Assembly (NCBI GenBank): GCA_041664945.1
Contig: JBAYJY010000060.1
Coordinates: forward strand, 1 to 24,523
From: JBAYJY01 sp041664945
Lineage (GTDB): Bacteria > UBP15 > UBA6099
DNA length: 24,523 bases
Direction of reading: 5' to 3'
Positions within the stretch are counted from its first letter, which is position 1; each line of letters starts with the position of its first letter. Below are positions 1-7,750 of the stretch, in pieces. A program made the translations under genes and the position numbers. The notes under the pieces are model-generated. The model was not told the DNA's origin. It ran no database searches and was given only the letters and a program-made list of their open reading frames with translations.

Positions 1-77
1 ATCAATTCAACATCTCCGCCGTCAGCCTGCAACTGCGGTCTGATTTTCTCTATAACTTCTTTGATTTTTTCTTCCAT
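1..77 (-). CDS. Nfu/NifU C-terminal-like iron-sulfur scaffold protein (partial, N-terminus only)
   Basis: Only the first 25 codons are in the window; the gene runs off the left edge. The peptide begins MEEKIKEVIEKIRPQLQADG and continues GDVEL. This is the signature start of the NifU C-terminal (Nfu) domain, in which I-R-P-x-L-x-x-D-G-G-D-V-x-L precedes the CxxC that binds a transferred Fe-S cluster. That CxxC lies outside the window and was not seen. The ATG at 77-75 follows a good Shine-Dalgarno AAAGGAG (minus strand, about 86-92). A TATAAT-like -10 on the minus strand (111-106) could drive it, though no clear -35 is visible. Known role of the family: delivery of Fe-S clusters to cytoplasmic apoproteins. 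Confidence 0.8.
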   Translation of the reverse strand, partial: MEEKIKEVIEKIRPQLQADGGDVEL

Positions 78-117
78 TACGACGCTCCTTTCGAAAGCTC
101 AATACATTATAACGATT

Positions 118-306
118 TTAACCGTTTTTAAAATACCTATTTATTTTAACCTTAAAACGGACGCAATAGTTCCAATACGCTTGGGACGGACGATTTATGT
201 GATAGTGCGTTTTTAGATTTATCACATCATTCCCGAATGCTCTTATCGCGTATCCATATTCTCTTAGCAATTCAGTGCGCGAGTTATGATTATCATAATC
301 TATCAT
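118..306 (-). CDS. possible small hypothetical protein, 62 aa
   Basis: An open frame from ATG at 306 to TAA at 118 fills the space between the divergent Nfu and helicase genes. The product is basic and aromatic-rich (several Tyr, one Trp, C-terminal RYFKNG), and I do not recognise it. No good ribosome-binding site precedes the ATG: the nearest purine-rich stretch is about 20 bases upstream. The frame contains no obvious low-complexity sequence and its codons are unremarkable. It could be a genuine small gene, or chance in a spacer that also carries the two divergent promoters. Confidence 0.25.
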   Translation of the reverse strand: MIDYDNHNSRTELLREYGYAIRAFGNDVINLKTHYHINRPSQAYWNYCVRFKVKINRYFKNG

Positions 307-329
307 TGAAAATTGATTCTCAGGAATCC

Positions 330-357
330 TTTAATCCGATGAAAGAGTCGCTATAAT
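330..357 (+). promoter_or_regulatory. probable promoter of the helicase gene; possible leaderless start
   Basis: A perfect TATAAT lies at 352-357, with a weak TTTAAT 16 bases upstream at 330-335. A transcript starting 6-7 bases after the -10 would begin at about 363-364, on the GTG/ATG start pair of the helicase. No Shine-Dalgarno sequence is present between the -10 and the start. The mRNA is therefore probably leaderless or nearly so. Confidence 0.45.
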
Positions 358-362
358 CTTAT

Positions 363-2693
363 GTGATGCAATTCAAGGGCTACGAATTAGACTCTTTTCA
401 GGAACGCGCTATCAACGCGCTCGACGAAGGGCGGTCGGTCATAGTGGCGGCTCCCACAGGCGCCGGCAAAACCGTTATCGCTGAATATGCCATTGAAAAG
501 GCTATCGCGGAAAACAGACAGATCATTTATACAGCTCCGATCAAGGCGCTCAGCAATCAGAAATTCAGGGACTTCACTAAAGATTATCCGGAAAAAATCG
601 GCATCATGACCGGCGACGTGATTATCAATCCCGAAGCTTCCGTCCTTATCATGACCACCGAAATTTTCAGGAATATCATTTTCGACGCCGAGGAAGAACG
701 GCTCAAGAACATCGACACGGTCATTTTTGACGAAATTCATTATATAAATGATATCCAACGCGGAACTGTCTGGGAGGAAAGCATTATTTTCGCGCCTCAG
801 CACATCCGCTTTATCGCTCTTAGCGCGACGATCCCCAACATCAATGAGTTCGCGGAATGGATGCGCCAAATACGCAAAATTCCGATTGAAACCATCATTG
901 AACATCATCGCCCCGTGCCTCTGAAGGTCTCGATATGGGTGACCGGCCACGGACTTCGCGACCTGAATTTCGTAAAAAAGCTCGAAATGGAGAAACAAGG
1001 GCAGCGCGGCAGAAAAAAGATCGGAAATGTCGAACTTGTGCAGAAACTGCATGCCGAGGGAAAGCTCCCTTGCCTGTATTTCCATTTCAGCAGGGTCGGC
1101 TGCGAGGAATATGCGCAGTATTTTCGCGGAATGAATCTCCTGAACCACGACGAACGCAGGCGGATGCTTTCAAACTATGACCAGCTCGTCGAACAGTTCG
1201 GTGTCGCTCAGCGCGGGCAGGCTGTTTTCATGCGCAATCTGCTTAAAAGCGGAATCGCGTTCCATCACGCCGGCGTTCTCCCGGCTCTCAAGGAAATTAT
1301 TGAACGACTTTATACGCTCGGCTTGATCAAATTGCTATTCACGACTGAAACATTCGCTGTCGGCATCAATATGCCGGCACGCTCGGTTGTCTTCGATAAC
1401 ATAATGAAACACGACGGCGTGACGTTCAGATACCTGAATGCGCGTGAGTTCCAGCAGATGGCGGGCAGGGCGGGCAGGCGTGGCATCGACGAGGTCGGCT
1501 TCGCTTATGCCTGTGTCAACCCGTATGATGCCCGGTACGAAGAGGTCAAACACGCGCTGTCGCCAGATGTCGAAGACATCGAATCGCAATTCTCACTGTC
1601 TTATTCGAGCATTCTGAACCTATACGGGACGCACGGCAACGGGATTTTCGAGATTTGCGAAAAGAGTTTCAATAATTTCAAGACGATTGTGCAGGTGGAT
1701 GAGCTGAAACGCCGCCTGAAGCTGTCTTCGGAAGAGATTATTCGAATTCGGGCAAAATCATGCGACAAAGGCGGCAGCATTATCGACCGCATTCTTCAAT
1801 ATATGGATCTCAGAAACGATTTCTTTAAGATTCAATTAAAGCTCCGGCGCCGTAAGCACGGAGGACCTGAATCGTCGCATTTCAAATTGACTGAAAGGCT
1901 CGCTCAGATCAGGCGCGATACCGACGACTCGGAATGCGCAGACTGCCATAATAAGAAATATTGCCGCAATTTAGTCAAAAAACTGAGAAATTACGAGCGC
2001 GAGTCCGGCGAGATGACGGCAGAATCGGTCGAGGTTGAGAACTCGCAGCGCGAACTGCTTGGTCGCAGGTTGGATTTCCTCCAAATTTTGGGTTATATAG
2101 GGCCTGACGGGCTGCTCCCTCGGGGAAAGATCGCCTCGCAAATTTTCGGTTATGAATTAGTTTTCACCGAGTTGTACTTCGATGGTTTGTTCGAGAATCT
2201 CAATGAAGAGGAAATAAATGTGCTTATTTCCTCAATTGTTTTCGAATCGAGACGCACAGACAGCTTCAAAAAAGTTCAAAACCACCGCATTAACGATATG
2301 ATTTACAATGCTGAGCGGGCTGTGACACGGCTTAGAAAGCTTGAACGCGAGGCAGGACTGCCCAGCATGATCAAGCCGCTCGACCCTAAACTCAATCTAG
2401 CTGTGCTCGAATGGACCCGTGGCTGCAAATTCGAGGACTTGAAGTCCTTCACATCAGGGGATGACGGCGACCTTGTTCGCTCTTTCCGTCTTATCGTCGA
2501 TTTTATCCGCCAAATGAAGCGCGCCATTCCAGACCCTTCATTCAGAGCCAAAATGGACCGCTGCGTCAAACTGATCTATCGGGACATCGTTGACGCCGAG
2601 GCGCAGCTCAGAATCGAGCTTGCAACCCGTAACGGAAACGGCATAATACCTCCAAAACCTCAGCCGGAACCTCAAAACGACAATATCGTCTAA
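363..2693 (+). CDS. Ski2-like DExH-box RNA helicase with DSHCT C-terminal domain
   Basis: This 776-residue superfamily 2 helicase probably remodels or unwinds RNA in the cytoplasm with ATP. Motif I (A-P-T-G-A-G-K-T) is at about residues 30-37, the Walker B/DExH box D-E-I-H at 123-126, motif III S-A-T near 155, and motif VI Q-M-A-G-R-A-G-R-R-G near 365-374. The segment around the DExH box resembles eukaryotic Ski2/Mtr4 and actinobacterial HelY. A short cysteine cluster C-x2-C-x5-C near residues 525-534 matches the C-x2-C seen in bacterial Ski2-like proteins. The last 150 residues (ELYFDGLFENL... and DLVRSFRLIVDFIRQM) match the DSHCT domain, so the protein looks full length. GTG 363 and ATG 366 are adjacent; either may be the start. 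It stands alone, with no exosome or RNase gene beside it. Confidence 0.9.
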   Translation: MMQFKGYELDSFQERAINALDEGRSVIVAAPTGAGKTVIAEYAIEKAIAENRQIIYTAPIKALSNQKFRDFTKDYPEKIGIMTGDVIINPEASVLIMTTEIFRNIIFDAEEERLKNIDTVIFDEIHYINDIQRGTVWEESIIFAPQHIRFIALSATIPNINEFAEWMRQIRKIPIETIIEHHRPVPLKVSIWVTGHGLRDLNFVKKLEMEKQGQRGRKKIGNVELVQKLHAEGKLPCLYFHFSRVGCEEYAQYFRGMNLLNHDERRRMLSNYDQLVEQFGVAQRGQAVFMRNLLKSGIAFHHAGVLPALKEIIERLYTLGLIKLLFTTETFAVGINMPARSVVFDNIMKHDGVTFRYLNAREFQQMAGRAGRRGIDEVGFAYACVNPYDARYEEVKHALSPDVEDIESQFSLSYSSILNLYGTHGNGIFEICEKSFNNFKTIVQVDELKRRLKLSSEEIIRIRAKSCDKGGSIIDRILQYMDLRNDFFKIQLKLRRRKHGGPESSHFKLTERLAQIRRDTDDSECADCHNKKYCRNLVKKLRNYERESGEMTAESVEVENSQRELLGRRLDFLQILGYIGPDGLLPRGKIASQIFGYELVFTELYFDGLFENLNEEEINVLISSIVFESRRTDSFKKVQNHRINDMIYNAERAVTRLRKLEREAGLPSMIKPLDPKLNLAVLEWTRGCKFEDLKSFTSGDDGDLVRSFRLIVDFIRQMKRAIPDPSFRAKMDRCVKLIYRDIVDAEAQLRIELATRNGNGIIPPKPQPEPQNDNIV

Positions 2694-3186
2694 TTTCAAT
2701 TAGTGGCTCCTGCAATTGTAATATATTTTATCGATATTATTATTTTGCATTTCGGTAATAGCTTATTTTGCAAACTTACACAAACCTACATCTTAGTGTA
2801 TTAAATATTTTCTTATATAAATTACTCCTTTATACATTGATATTATTGCCAGTAGACTCAATTGTAAGTTCCACATCTATTTACGGTTTTCCATCAGTTT
2901 ATTGGGTGTTTATTTGGAGTTAATAATAATATTATCAGCAAATATTAATCATAATGAACTTTGTGTATTAAATGACACATGCCGCATTAACATGGTATGT
3001 TTGTGCAATTATATATCAACATACTTGCTTATTTAGACTTTATCGACAATACGTTCGCTTTAAAGACTCAGATAGCTATATATCCGGATGTTTGTTAATG
3101 CTTGAAATGTAGTTTTCCAAAGTAGGAATCTTGGCGTCGATTGAAATCGGATAAAACAGCTTACTGGCAAACCGACTCCCAAAACC

Positions 3187-3232
3187 ATTTTTTTTAGAAA
3201 TAAGCGTTTAGCCGGGAGATATTTCTGAAAAA
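3187..3232 (+). repeat. imperfect inverted repeat upstream of a strong ribosome-binding site
   Basis: A T-rich arm ending in AGAAATA (about 3189-3202) is complemented by TATTTCTGAAAAA (about 3220-3232) with one bulge. The loop is about 17 bases, AGCGTTTAGCCGGGAG. The hairpin ends immediately before the GGAGG of the small ORF at 3246, so it could mask or frame that site. It may equally be chance in AT-rich sequence. Confidence 0.3.
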
Positions 3233-3245
3233 GGAGGTATAACAC

Positions 3246-3296
3246 ATGCCGACTGTTCTGAAAATCGCTTATATCGCAAAAACGATAAATAAGTAA
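3246..3296 (+). pseudogene. 16-codon ORF behind a strong Shine-Dalgarno; probable remnant of a gene start
   Basis: AAGGAGG at 3231-3237 stands 8 bases before ATG 3246. The frame reads MPTVLKIAYIAKTINK and then stops at TAA 3294-3296. The opening M-P-T-V-L-K-I resembles the start of DUF4160-family proteins (often M-P-T-V-L-R-I-x-x-Y), which are usually about 80 residues and sit in toxin-antitoxin-like neighbourhoods. Resemblance over seven residues is weak. The ribosome-binding site suggests a gene once began here. No frame afterwards continues into the rest of a recognisable DUF4160 protein. Confidence 0.3.
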
Positions 3297-3512
3297 GTAA
3301 ATAGAAGGTTATTTCAATATTTATCGAATAACGACACGAAACTGGCCACAAATACGTCTGATCAACAGGTAATTCATGAAGCTGTATTGAAAAGCAAACA
3401 TATGTTAAATTAGGCATAGGGACGCAAATTATAATGTAATGAAATATGTCGAAAGCTGCCGCAATCATGACTGAGTTGTATTTGGGAATTAACAATGATT
3501 AGGTTATCGTAA

Positions 3513-3649
3513 TGGGAAACACATCCTGGGACACAAATAGACGATGTTATAGAAGAGTTAAGAAATACAATCTGACTTATAATAATCAGATTGAAGATTC
3601 ATTGAAACGAGGCAGGAATTCTGAAAAGCCAGAGAATTCAGATAAATAA
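3513..3649 (+). pseudogene. possible HicB-like antitoxin remnant, frameshifted
   Basis: One frame (3513-3572) reads W-E-T-H-P-G-T-Q-I-D-D-V-I-E-E-L-R-N-T-I before a TGA at 3573. A second frame (from 3584) reads I-E-D-S-L-K-R-G followed by S-E-K-P-E and ends at TAA 3647-3649. Joined across a frameshift, they resemble the end of a HicB/UPF0150 domain. That domain has P-G-C-x-T-x-G-x-T-x-x-E-A, a helix E-A-I-E-L-x-I-E, then S-L-K-x-x-G and I-P-E-P. The canonical G-x-T after the P-G is missing. No HicA toxin is recognisable nearby. The call rests on pattern resemblance only. Confidence 0.25.
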
Positions 3650-4059
3650 AGAACTTGGACCCCAAAACGCTACGTAAAACGTATTAAAGAGTTATTTAAT
3701 ACAATTTATCAAACTGTAAATCATCTACTTCTTCATGCAATTGGTGTGTTCATCCGGTTCCCTTCTATGAAATTTGGTTATACTGATTTGGAAGCGCCAT
3801 ATTTTTCAGATGTTCTTTTTATATATTGTCAGTAATTGTTTAATCGGTATATTCGGAAAATTTTACGCATTCATTTTGAGCGAAAATGAAAATTGTATAT
3901 TTCTAACGTGCGCAAACGGAATATTTTTGTTTCTTCTTATAGTAGTCTTTTTATTTTCATAAGAAAATGATTTATTGCGGATCGTCTTCAAACTTGAATA
4001 TGGGTTAATGAGATATTGTTCATAAAAATTAACATGAATGGATAAGAATGCGTCCATTT

Positions 4060-4068
4060 TGCTATAAT
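4060..4068 (+). promoter_or_regulatory. extended -10 promoter for the metal ABC transporter operon
   Basis: TGCTATAAT at 4060-4068 is a perfect extended -10 (TGn plus TATAAT). No convincing -35 lies 17 bases upstream, as is common for extended -10 promoters. Transcription would begin near 4075, about 20 bases before the ATG at 4096. This argues against a start at the ATG of 4048, which lies upstream of the -10. A GTTAAT/ATTAAC inverted pair at 4004-4009 and 4028-4033 precedes it. I do not recognise a Zur, MntR or Fur box. Confidence 0.5.
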
Positions 4069-4095
4069 GTTCTTCGAATTTATAGTTTTAGAGAA

Positions 4096-5022
4096 ATGAG
4101 AAGAAGCATGATTAAGATGAAAATTGTGGCGCGCCCTGCCCTGTCGGTTATGATTTTGGCATTATTAGCGATAACCGCTGGATGCTCCGGTAAAGAAGCG
4201 ACGGCTCCGAAAAAAGATAAGTTGATCGTTGTCACATCGATATTCCCTGTAGCCGACATAATAAGAAACGTTGGCGGGAAGCGGATTGAAGTGATAGCGC
4301 TCGTGCAGCCGGGGCAATCGCCGCATACTTACGAACCACTTCCACGAGAGATGGAGTTAATGAGCCGCGCAGATGTTTTCGCGACCGTGGGGTTCGGACT
4401 CGAATTCTGGGCGGATAAGATGCTTGCAAACGCGCAAAATCCGAAACTGATAAAGCTCGTATATGCTGATTACGTAAAACCGGTTGGAAGCGCGGATGAG
4501 CATGAAGGAAAATACAATCCTCATATCTGGCTAAGCCCTAAAATAGCGATGGTTATGGCGGAGAAGACCCGTGACGCGTTATCGCGCGCGATGCCTGCCG
4601 CCGCGCCGGAGTTTGCCGCAAACTGCGAAGCGTATACGAAAGAACTGAAAAGACTCGACGCGTGGACGATTTCGCGCTTGTCAAAGTTGAAAAACCGCAA
4701 ATTTGTATCCTTTCACTCCGCATGGGACTACCTATCGCGCGATTATGGAATAGTTCAAGCGGGTTCGATTGAGGAATTCCCCGGCAAAGAGCCTACTCCT
4801 GAGAAACTGGCGCGATTAGTCGAAGAGACGCGGAAATTGCGGGTTAAAACGATTTTCGCGGAACCGCAATTCAATCCGAAAGTGGCGGAAACGCTTGCAA
4901 ACGAAGCCGGAGTAAGCGTCGCGACGCTCGATCCGATGGGCGATCCGAACACGCCGGATAGAAACACATATATAAAACTCATGGAATATAATATAAAGTC
5001 GCTCGAAAAAGCGTTAAAATAA
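4096..5022 (+). CDS. metal-binding lipoprotein of a Zn/Mn-type ABC transporter (ZnuA/TroA family)
   Basis: The solute-binding subunit captures a divalent metal outside the membrane and hands it to the permease two genes downstream. The N-terminus has a basic start, a hydrophobic stretch (ALSVMILALLAI) and a lipobox-like T-A-G-C near residue 30, so it is probably a lipoprotein. Cluster A-I metal ligands are in the expected places: His77 (S-P-H-T-Y-E), His143 (N-P-H-I-W-L), His207 (S-F-H-S-A-W) and Asp279 (T-L-D-P-M-G). The His/Asp-rich loop of many ZnuA proteins is nearly absent (only DEHEGKYN), so manganese or iron is as possible as zinc. ATG 4096 and ATG 4108 are both plausible starts; the in-frame ATG at 4048 is upstream of the promoter. 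The gene is first of three. Confidence 0.85.
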   Translation: MRRSMIKMKIVARPALSVMILALLAITAGCSGKEATAPKKDKLIVVTSIFPVADIIRNVGGKRIEVIALVQPGQSPHTYEPLPREMELMSRADVFATVGFGLEFWADKMLANAQNPKLIKLVYADYVKPVGSADEHEGKYNPHIWLSPKIAMVMAEKTRDALSRAMPAAAPEFAANCEAYTKELKRLDAWTISRLSKLKNRKFVSFHSAWDYLSRDYGIVQAGSIEEFPGKEPTPEKLARLVEETRKLRVKTIFAEPQFNPKVAETLANEAGVSVATLDPMGDPNTPDRNTYIKLMEYNIKSLEKALK

Positions 5023-5055
5023 GTCGGCATTCGAAACATTTAAAAAGGAGACTGA

Positions 5056-5856
5056 ATGGACGGCCCGATAGTAACGCTCGAAAACGTTTCGTTCGGCTAC
5101 GGCGCTTCGCCGGCGCTGGAAGGCGTCAACATACACATCGAGCGCGGCCAGGTGTTTGGCATAGTCGGCCCTAACGGAGGCGGGAAAACAACGCTTCTCA
5201 AGCTCGTGGCCGATTTGATCAAACCCAGTTCCGGGAAAATCACTTTCAATTTGAAATCCGGCGACAAAAATCCGCGGATCGGATATATGCCGCAATACGC
5301 GTCTGTAAATTGGAGTTTCCCGGTTAAAGTCAGTGACGTAATACTTATGGGTTTGTACGGGGAACTTGGAATGTTTCACCGGCCTGGCCGGCGGGAACGC
5401 GAACTCGCGCATGAATCTGCGCAAAGAATTGGCATTGATGAATTGATTAACCGCCACATATCAGAACTGAGCGGCGGCCAGCAACAACGGGTGTTCATCG
5501 CCCGAGCTCTTGCCGCAAAGCCGGAAATACTGCTGCTTGACGAACCAGCGGCTAATATGGATGCGGCTGCGCAGGACATGCTTTATAACCAACTCGAAAA
5601 ACTGCGCGACGAACTCGGACTGACTGTGCTGCTCGTCACGCATGACATGGGAGTCGTCCCGAAAATCTGCAATCAAGTAGCGTGCGTCAACCGTATTGTG
5701 GAAGTTCATGACAAGCCGGAGAACCTGACTTGCCCGATCACGAAAGACTACCTCGGGACACAAAAGGAAATATTACTGCACGGCGATTTTCCGCACAGAA
5801 TGGTGAGGCGCGACGAAGGCGGCCCGGAGCGCACAGGCCACAGGCACGAACACTGA
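5056..5856 (+). CDS. metal ABC transporter ATP-binding protein
   Basis: This 266-residue ATPase powers the transporter. It has Walker A G-P-N-G-G-G-K-T-T near residues 37-45, signature L-S-G-G-Q-Q-Q-R, Walker B I-L-L-L-D-E-P and H-loop V-T-H-D. The ABC core matches the ZnuC/MntB subfamily (FGYGASPALEGVNIHIERG at the start, P-Q-Y-A-S-V-N-W in the Q-loop region). Shine-Dalgarno AAAGGAG stands a few bases before ATG 5056, 33 bases after the lipoprotein stop. The last residues, G-H-R-H-E-H, form a short histidine cluster that could bind metal and sense cytoplasmic ion. This is seen in some zinc transporters but is inference here. The permease follows after one base. Confidence 0.92.
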   Translation: MDGPIVTLENVSFGYGASPALEGVNIHIERGQVFGIVGPNGGGKTTLLKLVADLIKPSSGKITFNLKSGDKNPRIGYMPQYASVNWSFPVKVSDVILMGLYGELGMFHRPGRRERELAHESAQRIGIDELINRHISELSGGQQQRVFIARALAAKPEILLLDEPAANMDAAAQDMLYNQLEKLRDELGLTVLLVTHDMGVVPKICNQVACVNRIVEVHDKPENLTCPITKDYLGTQKEILLHGDFPHRMVRRDEGGPERTGHRHEH

Positions 5857-5857
5857 T

Positions 5858-6682
5858 ATGGACATATTTCACTACATATTCATGCAGCGCGCGTTGTTCG
5901 TGGGAGTTCTAATCAGCGTCGTTTGCCCGGTGATATCGTTTTTTGTCGTTAACCGGAAATTAGGGTTTATTGGGGTCGGGATAACGCATGCCGCTTTCGG
6001 CGGGATGGCGCTTGGCAGTTTTTTGGGAGTGAACCCTGTCTGGACCTCCGTGCTGTTTTCAGGCGCGGCTGCGATCGCTATCGCCCGCGTTAGCCGAATG
6101 AGAAAAGTATCAGAAGACACAGCTATCGGCGTGATGTACGCGGCGGCGATGGCGATTGGCATCATACTTATAGGTCTGAAAAAAAATTATACAGTCGACC
6201 TTTTCGGATATCTATTCGGGAATATTCTCGCAGTGACTAAAAGCGACATTATCAGCATTGCAGTTATGGGCGCCGTTGTTTTGCTTGCCGTCGCTTTCTT
6301 CTTCAAGGAGTTTCTGCTTCTCTGCTTCGACGAAGAATATGGGCGCACGCTCGGATTGCCCATGACGGCTCTTTATTATTTTCTTTTGCTTCTTATAGCG
6401 CTGACTGTCGTTATGGCGATGAAAGTTATCGGAATTATACTTGTTTCCGCGCTGCTGATCCTGCCGGCGGCGACAGCTCAGATCTGGTTCCGCGATTTTC
6501 GCGCCGTAATCGCCGCCTCGATCGCCTTCTCGCTTTTCACCGTAGTTGCCGGTCTCGCCGCAAGCTATTATCTGAACCTCGCCTCAGGCGCGACAATTGT
6601 TCTTACAGGAACAATTGTGTTCCTTCTTTCAGGACTTCTTAACAGGAAAAGAAAGCCTGCCGACTCTAATTTCGCTTCATAA
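5858..6682 (+). CDS. metal ABC transporter permease (ZnuB/MntC, ABC-3 family)
   Basis: This 274-residue integral membrane protein has about eight or nine hydrophobic segments. It begins MDIFHYIFMQRALFVGVLIS and contains N-R-K-L-G-F-I-G-V-G-I-T-H-A-A-F-G-G, the conserved cytoplasmic loop of ABC-3 permeases. Also conserved are G-M-A-L-G (first third), F-G-Y-L-F-G-N-I-L (middle) and M-K-V-I-G-I-I-L-V-S-A-L-L-I-L-P-A-A-T-A (last third). It starts one base after the ATPase stop (TGA, T, ATG), so translational coupling is likely. It completes the three-subunit importer. No metalloregulator gene adjoins it. Confidence 0.92.
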   Translation: MDIFHYIFMQRALFVGVLISVVCPVISFFVVNRKLGFIGVGITHAAFGGMALGSFLGVNPVWTSVLFSGAAAIAIARVSRMRKVSEDTAIGVMYAAAMAIGIILIGLKKNYTVDLFGYLFGNILAVTKSDIISIAVMGAVVLLAVAFFFKEFLLLCFDEEYGRTLGLPMTALYYFLLLLIALTVVMAMKVIGIILVSALLILPAATAQIWFRDFRAVIAASIAFSLFTVVAGLAASYYLNLASGATIVLTGTIVFLLSGLLNRKRKPADSNFAS

Positions 6683-6697
6683 CGTCTTTGAGCGCGA

Positions 6698-6726
6698 TTG
6701 ATTTGAGCTATCATTAAGCATATAAT
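6698..6726 (+). promoter_or_regulatory. sigma70-type promoter for the ABC-2 export unit
   Basis: TTGATT at 6698-6703 and TATAAT at 6721-6726 are separated by exactly 17 bases. Transcription would start near 6733, leaving a leader of about 13 bases before ATG 6746. The Shine-Dalgarno in that leader is weak. This is one of the clearest promoters in the window. Confidence 0.6.
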
Positions 6727-6745
6727 ATTTTCCGTGAATTGAACT

Positions 6746-7750
6746 ATGGGTTATGTGCGAAAAACAGGTGTTTTGTTAGTTCTTGCGGCGTGTTTTGCGT
6801 TGTTATTTACGACGCGAGATAGAGTTTCTTCTGAATACGACGCATGGCGGAGCGTGCGCAGAAATGAAAGCCCCGGCCATTTTCAGGACACGCGCGCCTC
6901 TTCACTCGGCATAATTGAATTCCTTGCCACCGGCGCGAAACCTCTGATCGCCGACTTATTCTGGATTAAAGCCACGACTCTAAACGCCAACGATGTTTTT
7001 GAAATCACTAAAAAGAGAGCCGCCGAAGGAAAAGGCATAGGCTCGATTTTTACGATTGAAGCTGACGTGCCGCGCACGCCAAAAGACAACAGGGACCTCT
7101 ACGACCTCATCAGCAATGTCACTTATCTCGATCCGACGTTCGAATATGCATATTATTACGGCGCGACTCTTCTGTCATGGGACGGCGAACTGACGCTGGC
7201 GACAAGTCTGCTCGATAAAGGCTTGCACAATAACATGCGCTCGGCAATGCTCGCTTCATCCATGTCGTTTATATACTACTATTTTTACAAAGACTGGGAC
7301 ATGGGAGCATATTATTCTAAAATGTCCTATCAGTTTTCCGGTAAATATTCAGCAACGCCCAAAGCGGTCGCCAACCTTTACGCGGCTGGACGCCGTTACG
7401 ATCTGGCGATCACATTTCTGTCGGATACAATGGCGACAGCTAAAGATAAAGATTCTCGCAAGCAGATGGAGGAGCAGATCAAATATCTGTTTGTCGAAAA
7501 ATACATAGAATATCTTGAGAAGGCGTTGCAATCATTCAAGGAAAGAGCGGGCGTCTATCCTCCATCACTCGAAACCCTTGTGAAATATAGAATTATCCCG
7601 AGCGTTCCAAAAGATCCGTTCGGCGGCAAATTCGTAATAACAGGGCCGGGGCTGGTCGAAAACAAGCCGCACAACCGGTTCGAGCATTTTGCCGATATGA
7701 GAGTTTATTCTAATAGCACACCTACAGTTGGAAGGGATTTGGTTAAGTGA
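6746..7750 (+). CDS. membrane-anchored TPR-like protein with a pseudopilin-like C-terminal segment, partner of an ABC-2 transporter
   Basis: The function is unknown. A single N-terminal hydrophobic segment (GVLLVLAACFALLFTT, residues about 8-23) would export and anchor this 334-residue protein, with the bulk outside the cytoplasm. The middle is helical and rich in Tyr/Ala (TYLDPTFEYAYYYGATLL, ANLYAAGRRYDLAITFLSD), which resembles degenerate tetratricopeptide repeats. Residues about 260-300 (ERAGVYPPSLETLVKYRIIP then PKDPFGGKFVI) resemble the Y-P-P-S-L-x-x-L-V and P-K-D-P-F-G-G elements of type II secretion pseudopilins. The stop overlaps the GTG start of the ATPase by four bases, so the three genes form one coupled unit. 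A role as periplasmic accessory factor for the exporter is inferred from linkage only. Confidence 0.65.
   Translation: MGYVRKTGVLLVLAACFALLFTTRDRVSSEYDAWRSVRRNESPGHFQDTRASSLGIIEFLATGAKPLIADLFWIKATTLNANDVFEITKKRAAEGKGIGSIFTIEADVPRTPKDNRDLYDLISNVTYLDPTFEYAYYYGATLLSWDGELTLATSLLDKGLHNNMRSAMLASSMSFIYYYFYKDWDMGAYYSKMSYQFSGKYSATPKAVANLYAAGRRYDLAITFLSDTMATAKDKDSRKQMEEQIKYLFVEKYIEYLEKALQSFKERAGVYPPSLETLVKYRIIPSVPKDPFGGKFVITGPGLVENKPHNRFEHFADMRVYSNSTPTVGRDLVK

Larger units (their letters stand above)
2694..4095. other. 1.4-kb AT-rich region without an intact gene; probably decayed sequence
   Basis: This stretch is visibly richer in A and T than the surrounding genes and has frequent stops in all frames. 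The open frames here (for example 3060-3245 and 3208-3495 minus, 3774-3962 plus) lack ribosome-binding sites and recognisable motifs. The region does contain a strong Shine-Dalgarno with a 16-codon ORF (3231-3296) and broken frames resembling a HicB antitoxin (3513-3649). An 11-base element GTGTATTAAAT occurs twice, near 2800 and 2960. At its right end is the promoter of the metal transporter. The likeliest reading is an old insertion of small accessory genes that has degraded. Confidence 0.6.

Noticed and set aside
387..1148. 253-codon open frame on the minus strand
   Set aside because: It lies wholly inside the helicase gene, has no ribosome-binding site or recognisable domain, and is a shadow of the helicase codon pattern.
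3208..3495. 95-codon minus-strand frame in the AT-rich gap
   Set aside because: There is no Shine-Dalgarno and no family motif, and the strand opposite carries a far better ribosome-binding site; it is probably chance.
3774..3962. 62-residue hydrophobic plus-strand frame with two possible membrane segments
   Set aside because: It begins at a non-ATG codon without a ribosome-binding site. AT-rich DNA often encodes Phe/Ile/Leu runs by chance.
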